A stretch of DNA of 64,000 bases, taken from assembly GCF_002119805.1 (NCBI RefSeq), contig NZ_CP021059.1:310001-374000 (forward strand), written 5' to 3'. Position numbers and translations under genes: made by a program. The notes under the pieces were generated by a model. The model did not search any database. It was not told the DNA's origin and was given only the letters and a program-made list of their open reading frames with translations. Positions 56,033 to 64,000 of the stretch are shown piece by piece. This DNA comes from Macrococcoides canis. GTDB taxonomy: Bacteria; Bacillota; Bacilli; Staphylococcales; Staphylococcaceae. Within the stretch, counting starts at the first letter, position 1; every line of letters begins with the position of its first letter.

Positions 56033-57423
56033 GCTTCAGTTTGTTCAACGACTGCATGCTTGTCATTAAAGATATTGCGGTTAAATGTTCTGAGCATACG
56101 AGATGCTATCGTACCACTTAACATACTACCGTTAACATTAAGCGCAGTGCGTCCCATATCAATTAATGGTTCAACAGTGATTAATACACCGGCAAGTGCA
56201 ATAGGTAATCCCATAGATGAAAGGACAATAATCGCTGCAAACGTCGCGCCGCCACCAACACCGGCAACGCCGAATGAACTGATTGCAGTAATCACTGCGA
56301 GCTGTATGATAAATTCAGGTGACAATGGATTAATACCTACAGTAGGCGCAATCATCACTGCAAGCATCGCTGGATAAATCCCTGCACATCCATTTTGCCC
56401 CATCGTTGCACCGAATGATGCTGACATATTCGCAGTTGCGTCATCCACCCCAAGCGCATTTTTCTGAGCAGAAATGTTCAGTGGAATTGCACCAGCACTA
56501 GAACGAGACGTAAAAGCAAAGATTAAAGTCGGAATGACTTTTTTAAGATATGTGATTGGGTTTAATCCGAATATAGCTACAAGCACGAGATGAATAATGA
56601 ACATCGTAATGAGAGCAACATATGAAGCAAGTACAAATTTGCCAAGCTCCATAATGCCAGCAAAGTTTGTGCTGGCAATCATATTCGCCATAAGCGCAAG
56701 CACCCCAAATGGTGTTAAACGCAAGATGATTGTTACAAGACGCATAACGACAGCGAATACTGCATCGACCATCTTCGTAAACATTTCAGCATGTTCAGGC
56801 TGTTTGCGACGTACGCCAAGCACAGCAACACCTACTAAAAATGAGAAGATAACAACAGCAATAACTGAAGTTGGACGCCCGCCGGTCATATCCATAAAAA
56901 TATTTGACGGAATGAAATTCACGATACGTTGTGGCATCGTTTTTTGTTCCATCGTATCAAATTTCTCCTGAATTTCTGTACCACGCATTTTTTGATCTTG
57001 ACCAATATGGATTTGATCTGCATTTAGATCAAAAAGAAGTGCTGACCCAATACCGATAAGTGCAGCAACTAATGTTGTCGTGATTAAAGTTCCGATTACC
57101 CATGCTGCCATCTTTCCTAAACGATCCGCAGCATTTAAGTTGATGATCGAGCGGATAATTGACACCATTACAAGTGGAACGACAATAACCATAAGTAATT
57201 GAACATACCCACTACCAATAATTGAATACCAGTCGAGTGTATTTTCAGTGACCTTACTGCTGGATCCATAGGCGATTTGAAGGAAAATTCCGAGAATAAT
57301 TCCAAGCGCCATACCAGTAAATACGCGTTTTGAAAATGAAATGTGTTTCTTGTGCATTAGAATTAGTATTCCTATAAGAATACTAAGAATTAAGACGTTA
57401 AAAAAAGTTAACCAGCTATCCAT
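56029..57423 (-). CDS. tcyP: L-cystine sodium symporter TcyP
   Basis: 464 residues of the dicarboxylate/amino acid:cation symporter family, eight to ten membrane segments. Hairpin and TM motifs such as SRSSAGAIPLNISAQ, ASFGATMGQNGCAGIYPAML and GVGGGATFAAIIVLSSMGLP match TcyP of Bacillus and staphylococci. GGAGGG upstream of ATG. Confidence 0.9.
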   Translation of the reverse strand: MDSWLTFFNVLILSILIGILILMHKKHISFSKRVFTGMALGIILGIFLQIAYGSSSKVTENTLDWYSIIGSGYVQLLMVIVVPLVMVSIIRSIINLNAADRLGKMAAWVIGTLITTTLVAALIGIGSALLFDLNADQIHIGQDQKMRGTEIQEKFDTMEQKTMPQRIVNFIPSNIFMDMTGGRPTSVIAVVIFSFLVGVAVLGVRRKQPEHAEMFTKMVDAVFAVVMRLVTIILRLTPFGVLALMANMIASTNFAGIMELGKFVLASYVALITMFIIHLVLVAIFGLNPITYLKKVIPTLIFAFTSRSSAGAIPLNISAQKNALGVDDATANMSASFGATMGQNGCAGIYPAMLAVMIAPTVGINPLSPEFIIQLAVITAISSFGVAGVGGGATFAAIIVLSSMGLPIALAGVLITVEPLIDMGRTALNVNGSMLSGTIASRMLRTFNRNIFNDKHAVVEQTEA

Positions 57424-57553
57424 CTGATTAAATCCCTCCGAAATATTATTTTGTAGACCTCACTACTTTACAATGGAAAGGAATATATTTCAAGGGTAGA
57501 AATGAAAATGAATGTAATGAATAAGTGTGACGAACAATGGTGAAGTTCGCCAC

Positions 57554-58090
57554 CTAGAGCGAGTGAACTGGGTTGATTGTTGTCGTATGTGGCGGACAAA
57601 GGCAGAGTTCTCCATGAAAAAGAATGTGTGAATGTCCATTGAACCCTGTAACGATAAAGTCTGGGTTGATGAACACGACATAGCTTAATATTTTATAATC
57701 TAAATTATGTTTCATGCAAAACTGCTTCAATTTGATATGTGCTCCGTTAAACTGAGAAATAGGATCCTTGATAACATAGTTTTGTTCGCTGACAAAATTG
57801 TTATCAATAAATGAATAATGCCCTGAAAAATTTTTAATATCAAAATGAAATAAATAACCATCTTGAATCACAAGAAAATCATATTGAACTTCGCCATGAT
57901 AATCTAACCTCAAATCCCATAACTTTGTACTGCCGCAATTTTTGATACGCTCGTAAAACTGTTTTTCTCCTGTATAGCCAGAATACAATCGCTTGTATTG
58001 CGCTTCATCAAAATCATCTAAAGTTATTCGACCTTTCACTTCAAATAAATATTTGACATAGGAACTTGGCTCATAAGTTTTTACAAACAT
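57554..58090 (-). CDS. NERD (nuclease-related) domain protein, short
   Basis: 178 residues. The NERD core is visible: GYTGEKQFYERIK, LRLDYHGEVQYDFLVIQDGYLFHFDIKNFSG, with the acidic/QxD pattern of a restriction-type nuclease fold, then ILSYVVFINPDF. The family in Firmicutes is usually around 300 residues, and the last 20 residues here (CLCPPHTTTINPVHSL) look unlike it. A frameshift or truncation near 57600 is likely, so the gene may be damaged. GAGGTGACG before ATG. Confidence 0.7.
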   Translation of the reverse strand: MFVKTYEPSSYVKYLFEVKGRITLDDFDEAQYKRLYSGYTGEKQFYERIKNCGSTKLWDLRLDYHGEVQYDFLVIQDGYLFHFDIKNFSGHYSFIDNNFVSEQNYVIKDPISQFNGAHIKLKQFCMKHNLDYKILSYVVFINPDFIVTGFNGHSHILFHGELCLCPPHTTTINPVHSL

Positions 58091-58158
58091 TTCGTCACCT
58101 CTACTTTAATATATATCGATGAAATAAAGGTGACAAATTACAATTTTGAAAATATTGT

Positions 58159-58578
58159 TTATTTTGTGTAATGCAAAATCGCTTCACTTAAACGTTCGCA
58201 ACTTCCTTCCACACGCTCATTATAGTACTGTGCAAATCGCTCATCCTGCACGTAAAGTGATGCTAAATTTCGATGATATTCAGCACTATACATCCCGCTC
58301 ATTATTTCAAGCCACATCTTATGATATTCAAAAATCTCTTTTCCGATTGAATCACTTACGTCCAGATCTTCATTTATCATGATTTTTAATAACTCAAACA
58401 TCTTACGCTCAGCATCCTCAGCTTTGTCAAATGATTCTTGAGGTAAATGTCTATAATGTGCATGACTTTTACTTAATGTATCCTCATCATATTTCTCTCT
58501 TAATTCATCGCCGTACAATGCTTCATTGTCTTTCAGTTTTTCTTCTTTAAACGCTTCGAACTTCTGTTGTTCAGTCAT
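58159..58578 (-). CDS. stand-alone TipAS antibiotic-binding domain protein
   Basis: 139 residues matching the C-terminal TipAS domain of MerR-type regulators: LYGDELREKYDEDTL, EDAERKMFELLKIMINEDLDVSD, YHKMWLEIMSGMYSAEYHRNLASLYVQDERF. No MerR helix-turn-helix is present, nor one upstream. TipAS binds thiopeptides covalently. The domain alone would sequester drug rather than regulate. AAAGGAGA sets the start. Confidence 0.82.
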   Translation of the reverse strand: MTEQQKFEAFKEEKLKDNEALYGDELREKYDEDTLSKSHAHYRHLPQESFDKAEDAERKMFELLKIMINEDLDVSDSIGKEIFEYHKMWLEIMSGMYSAEYHRNLASLYVQDERFAQYYNERVEGSCERLSEAILHYTK

Positions 58579-58671
58579 TTGAATCTCTCCTTTACTTAAA
58601 TTACACCTTTACGCAACGTTAAGGTCAACAGTTGTGGTAAAATTAATAAAAATTTATTCGAGGTGACACCT

Positions 58672-59325
58672 ATGTCAAACATACTCATGAGCACATTTCA
58701 GTCAAAATCAGGATGGAATGATGTGCTGCAGCAATATCTTGAGAATAAAAAAGTGCTGGTCATTCCGTTTGCCTTTGGTGATATTGTTAAGAGTGAGCGG
58801 GACTGGTTGAAAATATATGGTCTGCGCAGTAAATATTATTTGCAGACGGTTAATCCGCTTGTGAGCTTTGGCGTGAATAAGAAGGATATCTCATGGGCCA
58901 AGTATTATTCTGATACGCCTCGCACTTTAAAAGAGAAGATCAATGAAGCGGACGTACTGTTCTTTCCAGGTGGGTATCCAGACTTGATGATGCAGCGACT
59001 GAAGGATATGGATGTCATTCAATCGATACAGCATTTTAAAGGTACGATTATCGGTTTCAGTGCAGGTGCGATGGTTCAGATTGAAAACTTTCATATTACG
59101 CCAGATAAGGATTATGACCATTTCTCTTATCATTACAGTCTAGAGTTATTACACGGATTTGATATTGAAGTGCATTACGAGAAGTCTGATTATCATGATG
59201 CTTATATTGAAAAGGTGATAGATGAGAGAGCTGTGCCGGTATACGCTATTGGTGATAATGGGATGGTCATCATAGAAGATGAGCAGTTTAAAAGCTATGG
59301 CGATGTGACATTTTATCATATATAA
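58672..59325 (+). CDS. S51 family peptidase / class I glutamine amidotransferase-like (PepE-like)
   Basis: 217 residues. The S51 nucleophile is Ser130 in GTIIGFSAGAMVQ, with ADVLFFPGGYPDLMMQRL before it. PepE members cut Asp-X dipeptides. GAGGTGACA upstream sets the start at 58672. Confidence 0.85.
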   Translation: MSNILMSTFQSKSGWNDVLQQYLENKKVLVIPFAFGDIVKSERDWLKIYGLRSKYYLQTVNPLVSFGVNKKDISWAKYYSDTPRTLKEKINEADVLFFPGGYPDLMMQRLKDMDVIQSIQHFKGTIIGFSAGAMVQIENFHITPDKDYDHFSYHYSLELLHGFDIEVHYEKSDYHDAYIEKVIDERAVPVYAIGDNGMVIIEDEQFKSYGDVTFYHI

Positions 59326-59388
59326 TCTCCTTCGCTAGATTAATATATAAATATTGTTTATGATAACTATATTGAAAGGACTGATAAT

Positions 59389-59595
59389 ATGCCGATGATG
59401 AACGTATATGTAACGCTTGAGGAGAAGAAGATGATTCAGGCGGTTGCTGAGGCTCTGGATATGAAAGTGTCAGATGTATTTAAAACATATTCAATGAAAG
59501 AGATTGAAGAGAAAGCAAGTGCACTTGATGTAGAACAAGTATCGCTTAAACAGGACAAGAGTCATAAAGCGATGATGCGTGAGCTTGGTTTATAG
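59389..59595 (+). CDS. small RHH-like protein
   Basis: 68 residues: MPMMNVYVTLEEKKMIQAVAEALDMKVSDVFKTY. The beginning resembles a ribbon-helix-helix strand and first helix as in small antitoxin-like DNA-binding proteins. There is no toxin gene next to it: the following element is a leader for an MFS gene. Ribosome binding site AAAGGACTG. Confidence 0.55.
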   Translation: MPMMNVYVTLEEKKMIQAVAEALDMKVSDVFKTYSMKEIEEKASALDVEQVSLKQDKSHKAMMRELGL

Positions 59596-59597
59596 TG

Positions 59598-59626
59598 TTT
59601 ACAAATCATTTTATACACTTTATAAT
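59598..59626 (+). promoter_or_regulatory. promoter of the MFS leader
   Basis: TTTACA (59598-59603) and TATAAT (59621-59626) with 17-bp spacing. The transcript would start very near the leader's AAAGGTGG site, giving a 5' UTR of only about a dozen bases. Confidence 0.7.
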
Positions 59627-59644
59627 AATTTTAAAGGTGGCCTC

Positions 59645-59716
59645 GTGCCGGTTTTCATGTATATGATGATTACAGCGCCTTCCAATTCGGAAGGTGCTTT
59701 TTATTTTGGAGGTTAA
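59645..59716 (+). CDS. leader peptide ORF (23 codons) upstream of the MFS gene
   Basis: GTG start with AAAGGTGG at 59633-59640. It encodes MPVFMYMMITAPSNSEG then AFYFGG and stops at TAA 59714, two bases before the MFS ATG at 59718. Codons 11-18 coincide with an intrinsic terminator hairpin, and the final codons contain the MFS ribosome binding site GGAGG. This is the layout of an attenuator controlled by a translating or stalled ribosome, as for ribosome-targeting antibiotic resistance genes. Confidence 0.7.
   Translation: MPVFMYMMITAPSNSEGAFYFGG
59675..59708 (+). terminator. attenuator terminator inside the leader ORF
   Basis: Nine-bp stem from GCGCCTTCC (59675-59683) and GGAAGGTGC (59689-59697), five-base loop, then TTTTTATTTT. 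It lies within codons 11-21 of the leader ORF. Confidence 0.85.
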
Positions 59717-59717
59717 G

Positions 59718-60860
59718 ATGAAGGTTAATTTATTTTTACTTGCGATGATGGCGTTTCTTGCAGGGTTGAATGAGCTTGTGTTAGCAGGGATTCTGCCTTT
59801 TGTAATGGATTATTTTAATATTAATACGCAGGAAGCGGGCTATTTAGTGACGGTATTTGCGTTAATATTCGGTCTTGCGGGTCCTGTGCTGATGAGTTTA
59901 ACGATGAATGTGAATCGTAAATCACTGTTATTAATTTTCTTATCATTATTTATTGCAGGGAATTTGATGAGTGTATTTGCATACTCCTACTGGATGATGA
60001 TGCTTTCACGTATCGTTCTGGCAGCTAGTGTGTCGATGTTGATTGGGCTTGCATTGTCATTGTCTGTGAAAGTTGTACCTGAATATATGCAGGCGCGTGC
60101 CATAGGAGTTATTATGATGAGTATTAGTGGTTCGTTAGTGCTTGGGACGCCAATCGGTATATATATTGCAGAACTTACAGACTGGAAGATGATCTTCGTA
60201 TTGATCAGCGTGTTGTCTGTTGTGTTAATGTTATTGCTTATGAAGTATTTCCCGAAAAATATTCAAGTGGAGTATGTATCGATGGCGCGTGACTGGAAAT
60301 TTATCTTGAGAAAAGAGATTCTCTCTGTACATTTATTCAGTTTCTTATTCTTTGTCGGTCAAGGGATGTTCTTCGTATATATGACACCGTACTTAATGGA
60401 TAGAGGACATAGTATCGGAGTTGTAGGCCTGATTTATCTTGTGTTTGGTTTAGCAGGGATTGCTGGAAGTGGTATTGGGGGATATATGACGGATAAGTTT
60501 GGTAGCACGAACTTACTCGTAGTTCAATCATTTCTCTATGTATTCTTAATGTTGCTGATTAACTTCACAGCCTCATCTGCAATCCTTGTAGGGATTAATA
60601 TTGCAATCTGGGCGATGACAGGGTGGATGGTCAATGCACCGACGCAATCTTATTTAATACAAGCTGCACCAAAGTTTTCGAGCATTAATCAGACGGTAAG
60701 TACCTCTTCGACACAGTTTGGTATTTCTCTAGGAGCACTGCTTGGTGGGATTTGTATTACCCAGACAAACTCATATCCCTCACTTATTTACTATGGCTGT
60801 ATCGTGCTGGCCATTGCATTTATCGTAACGCTTTATGTACGACATCTTAATATGAAATAA
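59718..60860 (+). CDS. MFS transporter, DHA1-type drug exporter
   Basis: 380 residues with twelve hydrophobic segments. Motif A-like GGYMTDKFG occurs after TM8. The start FLLAMMAFLAGLNELVLAGILPFVMDYF and the early motif SYWMMMLSRIVLAASVS fit the drug:H+ antiporter-1 group (AraJ/YdhP-like). Control by a leader peptide with an internal terminator suggests induction by a translation inhibitor, making it a candidate resistance exporter. Substrate unknown. Confidence 0.85.
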   Translation: MKVNLFLLAMMAFLAGLNELVLAGILPFVMDYFNINTQEAGYLVTVFALIFGLAGPVLMSLTMNVNRKSLLLIFLSLFIAGNLMSVFAYSYWMMMLSRIVLAASVSMLIGLALSLSVKVVPEYMQARAIGVIMMSISGSLVLGTPIGIYIAELTDWKMIFVLISVLSVVLMLLLMKYFPKNIQVEYVSMARDWKFILRKEILSVHLFSFLFFVGQGMFFVYMTPYLMDRGHSIGVVGLIYLVFGLAGIAGSGIGGYMTDKFGSTNLLVVQSFLYVFLMLLINFTASSAILVGINIAIWAMTGWMVNAPTQSYLIQAAPKFSSINQTVSTSSTQFGISLGALLGGICITQTNSYPSLIYYGCIVLAIAFIVTLYVRHLNMK

Positions 60861-60861
60861 A

Positions 60862-60897
60862 AATAAGGAGTGGCAGATGCCGCTCCTTATTTAATGT
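60862..60897 (+). terminator. terminator after the MFS gene
   Basis: AAATAAGGAGTGGC / GCCGCTCCTTATTT stem between convergent genes. Confidence 0.85.
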
Positions 60898-61285
60898 GTA
60901 TCGAAAAATGAGTAAATGATTGACGTGAAATAACGGAATGAATAATAGCTACAAGTTTAGAAATGATAAGTGCACTGATAAACCACGCTATAAATCCAAT
61001 GATGATGCTAAGTGCATAGTTAGATGTTGAACTTAACATCAGCCAAGTGACGAGGATGCTGATCAATCCGCCAGACATACCGAATACAGCGCCGCGACAA
61101 ACATTTGTTGCGAAATCGTCGCCATATTCAATGCCGGCAATGACGAGAGAAAGTAGAAATACTGCCGGAAATGTTGCGAAAATACCTCCGAAATCTTCCC
61201 AAGGTATCACATTTGAAATGATGTAACTCAATGCAACCGTACTCCCACCAATAAGAAATTTTAATAATAATAATTTTGCTTTCAT
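60887..61285 (-). CDS. DUF3147 family membrane protein
   Basis: 132 residues, four hydrophobic segments. FLIGGSTVALSYIISNVIPWEDFGGIFATFPAVFLLSL contains the family pattern GGIFATxPAVFL. A paralogue lies 16 bp upstream, so two subunits may form one complex. AAGGAAG upstream. Confidence 0.8.
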   Translation of the reverse strand: MKAKLLLLKFLIGGSTVALSYIISNVIPWEDFGGIFATFPAVFLLSLVIAGIEYGDDFATNVCRGAVFGMSGGLISILVTWLMLSSTSNYALSIIIGFIAWFISALIISKLVAIIHSVISRQSFTHFSIHIK

Positions 61286-61300
61286 AATTGAGGACTTCCT

Positions 61301-61660
61301 TTAAAAGTTTTTAAGAGCAAAGAATATACATGAAATAACAAACCAGCAAAGTGTAGATAAGACTGCACCCTTTTTAAATCCTGTCTTACGTACGAAGTAG
61401 GATGCAAGGGCCACAGTTAAGATACAGCTTGTAATCCCGATAACTGCACCGCTGCTTAGATTAATAGAGGCGTTTATTAAATCTTCTCCATTGTGATCAA
61501 CTGCAAGTGCTAAAATTGCTGCTAAAAATACTGCTGGAAGGGTTGCGAATATACCACCAATCTTGCCGCCGACTTTGTTCGCGATAATGGATGCACCCGC
61601 AACTGCAATCCCTCCGATTACAAAACGAAGTAATAATCCGGACATTGATATTCCGAACAT
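61301..61660 (-). CDS. DUF3147 family membrane protein
   Basis: 119 residues, four hydrophobic segments, with GGIAVAGASIIANKVGGKIGGIFATLPAVFLAAILAL, paralogous to the next gene (same GGIFATxPAVFL block). Start 61660 has AAGAGATGA at a better distance than ATG 61669. The pair is likely co-transcribed; the function is unknown. Confidence 0.8.
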   Translation of the reverse strand: MFGISMSGLLLRFVIGGIAVAGASIIANKVGGKIGGIFATLPAVFLAAILALAVDHNGEDLINASINLSSGAVIGITSCILTVALASYFVRKTGFKKGAVLSTLCWFVISCIFFALKNF

Positions 61661-61799
61661 AACGGTCATCTCTTTTCTGCTTTCGTGATTATTTTCACGA
61701 ATAGAATACTCCCATTTTATTTAATTGTAAAGTGATAAAATGCAGGATATGTGACAATAAAACGAATAAAGGGGTATAGTTTATAGAGGAGTGATACAA

Positions 61800-62474
61800 A
61801 TGAGAAAATTAATGGTTATTAATACAAATACAGAATATTACCCAGGAACAAATCATAAGACAGGATTATGGATAGGAGAACTTGTTCATTTTTATGACGT
61901 GTTTAACGGGAGTGATATTGAAGTAGATATCTATAGCGTCGATGGTAGTGACATTCCGATAGATCCGTTAAGTACATCCCCACTCATGCTGGATGCGCTG
62001 ACGAAATCATATATGGAGGATGCGCATTTTATGGCTAAGTTGAAACAAGCACCGGCATTTACGTCTGCTGATATAAGCGATTATGATGGTGTATATTTTA
62101 CGGGAGGCCATGGTGTGATGTTTGATTTTCCGGATAATATGGAATTGAAACAGCTGATTGCACGTATGGATAAAGAAGGGAAAGTAATAGCTTCAGTCTG
62201 TCATGGGACAGCTGCATTGCTGAACGTTGAAGATGAATGGTTAAAAGATAGAAGTGTTGCAGGATTCTCAAATATGGAAGAAAAGCTTGCAGGGAAAACA
62301 AATCTAGTACCATTCTTACTTGAGACAGAACTTAAAAAGTCGGGTGCTAAATATGAAAAGGCACTATTACCTTATACATCTAAAGTTGTCGTCGATAAAA
62401 ATGTGATTACTGGGCAGAACCCACAGTCTCCTAAAGGGGTTGGGAAGGCCGTTTTGAAATATTTACAGCAATAG
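61800..62474 (+). CDS. DJ-1/PfpI family protein (Hsp31-like)
   Basis: 224 residues. The nucleophile is Cys134 in ASVCHGTAAL, with Glu27 in GLWIGELVHFYDVF and the GGHGVMFD turn. This is the longer Hsp31/glyoxalase III-like branch, whose members remove methylglyoxal or repair glycated targets. AGGAGTGA sets the start at 61800. Confidence 0.88.
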   Translation: MRKLMVINTNTEYYPGTNHKTGLWIGELVHFYDVFNGSDIEVDIYSVDGSDIPIDPLSTSPLMLDALTKSYMEDAHFMAKLKQAPAFTSADISDYDGVYFTGGHGVMFDFPDNMELKQLIARMDKEGKVIASVCHGTAALLNVEDEWLKDRSVAGFSNMEEKLAGKTNLVPFLLETELKKSGAKYEKALLPYTSKVVVDKNVITGQNPQSPKGVGKAVLKYLQQ

Positions 62475-62538
62475 CCGACAATAATGGCAAATCCTATAAT
62501 TTTCCTATAGTATTAAAGTACGAACAATTTGTAGGAGA

Positions 62539-62904
62539 ATGCATGTGAAATATTTCTTGATTACAGTCGGAGTCGTATCGACGATTCTTGGATTTATTGG
62601 TGCTGTGTTACCATTACTTCCGACAACGCCATTTTTATTGTTAGCTATATTCTGTTTTGCACGAAGTTCAGAACGTTTTCATCAATGGTTAACTGAAACG
62701 CAACTATATAAAAGCTATGTTCAGGAGTTTTATGAACAAAGAGGATACACGATGAAAAAGAAGCTGCAGCTACTACTTTCAGTTTATATCGTTGTAGGAT
62801 TTTCGATATACATGATTGATCACCTCTACGTGAGAATCGGTCTTGTGATTATGTTGATATTACAGACAGTTGTTTTGTTCTTTTGTGTTAAAACGATAAA
62901 ATAA
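62539..62904 (+). CDS. DUF454 (YbaN) family membrane protein
   Basis: 121 residues, three hydrophobic segments. GFIGAVLPLLPTTPFLLLAIFCFARSSERFHQWL is the DUF454 signature. Start is uncertain: ATG 62539 is one base from GGAGA, GTG 62545 is seven bases from it and gives 119 residues. Function unknown. Confidence 0.85.
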   Translation: MHVKYFLITVGVVSTILGFIGAVLPLLPTTPFLLLAIFCFARSSERFHQWLTETQLYKSYVQEFYEQRGYTMKKKLQLLLSVYIVVGFSIYMIDHLYVRIGLVIMLILQTVVLFFCVKTIK

Positions 62905-62905
62905 T

Positions 62906-62952
62906 AAAAGAATCTCCCGATCTGACCACTGAAGGTCACATCAGGAGATTCT
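62906..62952. terminator. bidirectional terminator
   Basis: AAAGAATCTCC / GGAGATTCTTT stem between convergent genes with a TATTTTTTG tail. Confidence 0.85.
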
Positions 62953-63960
62953 TTATTTTTTGATAACTGTTTCACGTTCAATGAGTCGATGCGGAATAAC
63001 GAATCTTGTGCCATCGATGTGCTCGCCTCTTATAAGGCTGGCAAGTTTATTCATTGCCTTTTGACCGAGTTTCGATGTCTCGATATCGAGTGTCGTTAAA
63101 TATGGATGTGTCAATGTTGAGAATATGGAATTATTGAAACTGATCACGGAAATATCATCGGGAACTTTATAGCCGTATAGCTCTACAAGCTGAATGATGC
63201 GTAATGCAAAGATATCATCAAGTGCAATAATCGCTGTAGCTTTTGTTCGTTTAATCGTATCTTCTAAAATGATGTAATCATTATGTTCATTTAAAGTCAG
63301 ACTTTGGTGGACATTCAGCGATTCCAGCATCATTGCTTTCTGATAGCCGAAGTAACGTTCGTAAAAAATATTCTCTACTGTTGTATTTGTGATAAATAAA
63401 ATTTCTTTATGCCCTTGTGTGATTAAATAATCAGTCGCCTCCTGGCCGAGTAGCTGGTTATCGTTATCTACATATACGGTTTCTGAAGGATTGTTATAAG
63501 GTTGACCGATCAGTACGAAAGGAATATCATGCTGACGCAAGTACATCATGATAGGATCATCGATTACGGAATACGTGATGATGAAACCGCCTACCTGCTT
63601 TTCTGTGTGCATTGCCTTTACATTCTCAAACAACGTATCGATATCTTTCGCAATGGCAAGTGCAGTGGTCAAATTATGAGTACGTGCTTCTCCGTTGATA
63701 GCTTCTATAATTTCCAGGAAGAACGGATTTGCGAGACGTTCCTTTGAATTAAGTGGCGGTAAGATGATACCGACAGCACTCGTTGTACGTTTGCCGAGAT
63801 TTCTTGCAGAAATATTTGGGACATAGCCGAGCTCATCCATGACTTTCTGTACTTTCCTCTTTGTCGCTTGAGAAATGCTGGGGTGATCGTTAATTACACG
63901 AGATACAGTACTCGTAGCAACGCCTGCAGCACGTGCAACATCTTTAACTGTTATCGTCAT
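62953..63960 (-). CDS. LacI family regulator, MalR-like
   Basis: 335 residues. The LacI headpiece (VKDVARAAGVATSTVSRVINDHPSISQATKRKVQKVMDELGYVPN) is followed by a sugar-binding core. This resembles staphylococcal MalR, which controls maltose use; the target genes would lie beyond 64 kb. Start 63960 gives six bases from AGGAGG; ATG 63963 is three bases away. Confidence 0.88.
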   Translation of the reverse strand: MTITVKDVARAAGVATSTVSRVINDHPSISQATKRKVQKVMDELGYVPNISARNLGKRTTSAVGIILPPLNSKERLANPFFLEIIEAINGEARTHNLTTALAIAKDIDTLFENVKAMHTEKQVGGFIITYSVIDDPIMMYLRQHDIPFVLIGQPYNNPSETVYVDNDNQLLGQEATDYLITQGHKEILFITNTTVENIFYERYFGYQKAMMLESLNVHQSLTLNEHNDYIILEDTIKRTKATAIIALDDIFALRIIQLVELYGYKVPDDISVISFNNSIFSTLTHPYLTTLDIETSKLGQKAMNKLASLIRGEHIDGTRFVIPHRLIERETVIKK

Positions 63961-64000
63961 CATATACCTCCTTGTTGTTGCATGATTTAATTCTATAATG

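Overview
The window is a low-GC Firmicute chromosome segment, almost certainly Staphylococcaceae. A Macrococcus-like genome is the best guess. The reasons are the S10/spc/alpha ribosomal gene order, a YSIRK-signal surface protein, an IsaB-like antigen, the SAM, T-box and L13 leaders, and an island sitting at the 3' end of rpsI, a known attachment site of Macrococcus islands. The species is inferred; no rRNA or tRNA gene is present to fix it.

Layout. 1-12.4 kb is conserved core: the end of rplE, then rpsN-rpsH-rplF-rplR-rpsE-rpmD-rplO-secY-adk-KOW protein-infA-rpmJ-rpsM-rpsK-rpoA-rplQ, the ECF energy module ecfA1-ecfA2-ecfT with truA, and rplM-rpsI behind an L13 leader. 12.4-16.8 kb is a small integrase-less island between two copies of the rpsI 3' end (a 42-bp identical core plus a duplicated terminator). 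It carries a VOC protein, a WYL regulator, and a probable antiphage pair: a two-TM coiled-coil protein and an ApeA-like HEPN protein with an RNNYVH motif. 16.9-22.7 kb is accessory and partly decayed: an AlbA_2/ATPase regulator with an 11-bp tandem repeat after its stop, DUF488, a broken LacI-type regulator, unassigned coding relics, and a padR-DUF2812 pair followed by a broken micro-ORF.

22.9-36.8 kb is metabolic and stress genes: an S66 peptidase, GrpB, PaiB, an Rrf2-controlled run of oxidoreductases, a LLM monooxygenase with a divergent HxlR regulator, an SQR-like flavoprotein lacking one expected cysteine, an AbrB-Doc toxin-antitoxin pair, and a SAM-riboswitch operon joining an orphan MetQ-like lipoprotein to a hydroxyacid dehydrogenase. 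36.9-49.6 kb holds two secreted proteins (a six-repeat YSIRK protein without LPXTG, and IsaB-like), threonine aldolase, a STAS-less SulP transporter with UspA, a YkvI transporter, an aminotransferase, a T-box-controlled MetE-like gene, CsbD, an MsrA-like protein, a padR-DUF1700-DUF4097 operon and a GNAT.

49.6-64 kb holds the csoR-copA-copZ copper operon, a nucleoside hydrolase, a second LLM oxidoreductase, HD and LOG proteins, a TcyP cystine symporter, a short NERD protein, a stand-alone TipAS domain, an S51 peptidase, and an MFS exporter behind a 23-codon leader ORF that contains an intrinsic terminator. It ends with two DUF3147 membrane proteins, a DJ-1/PfpI protein, DUF454 and a LacI regulator.

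Best candidates for undescribed biology: the ApeA-like module on the rpsI island, the leader-peptide attenuator before the MFS gene, the SAM-controlled metQ-hydroxyacid dehydrogenase operon, and the AlbA_2 gene with its in-frame repeat tail behind one amber codon.
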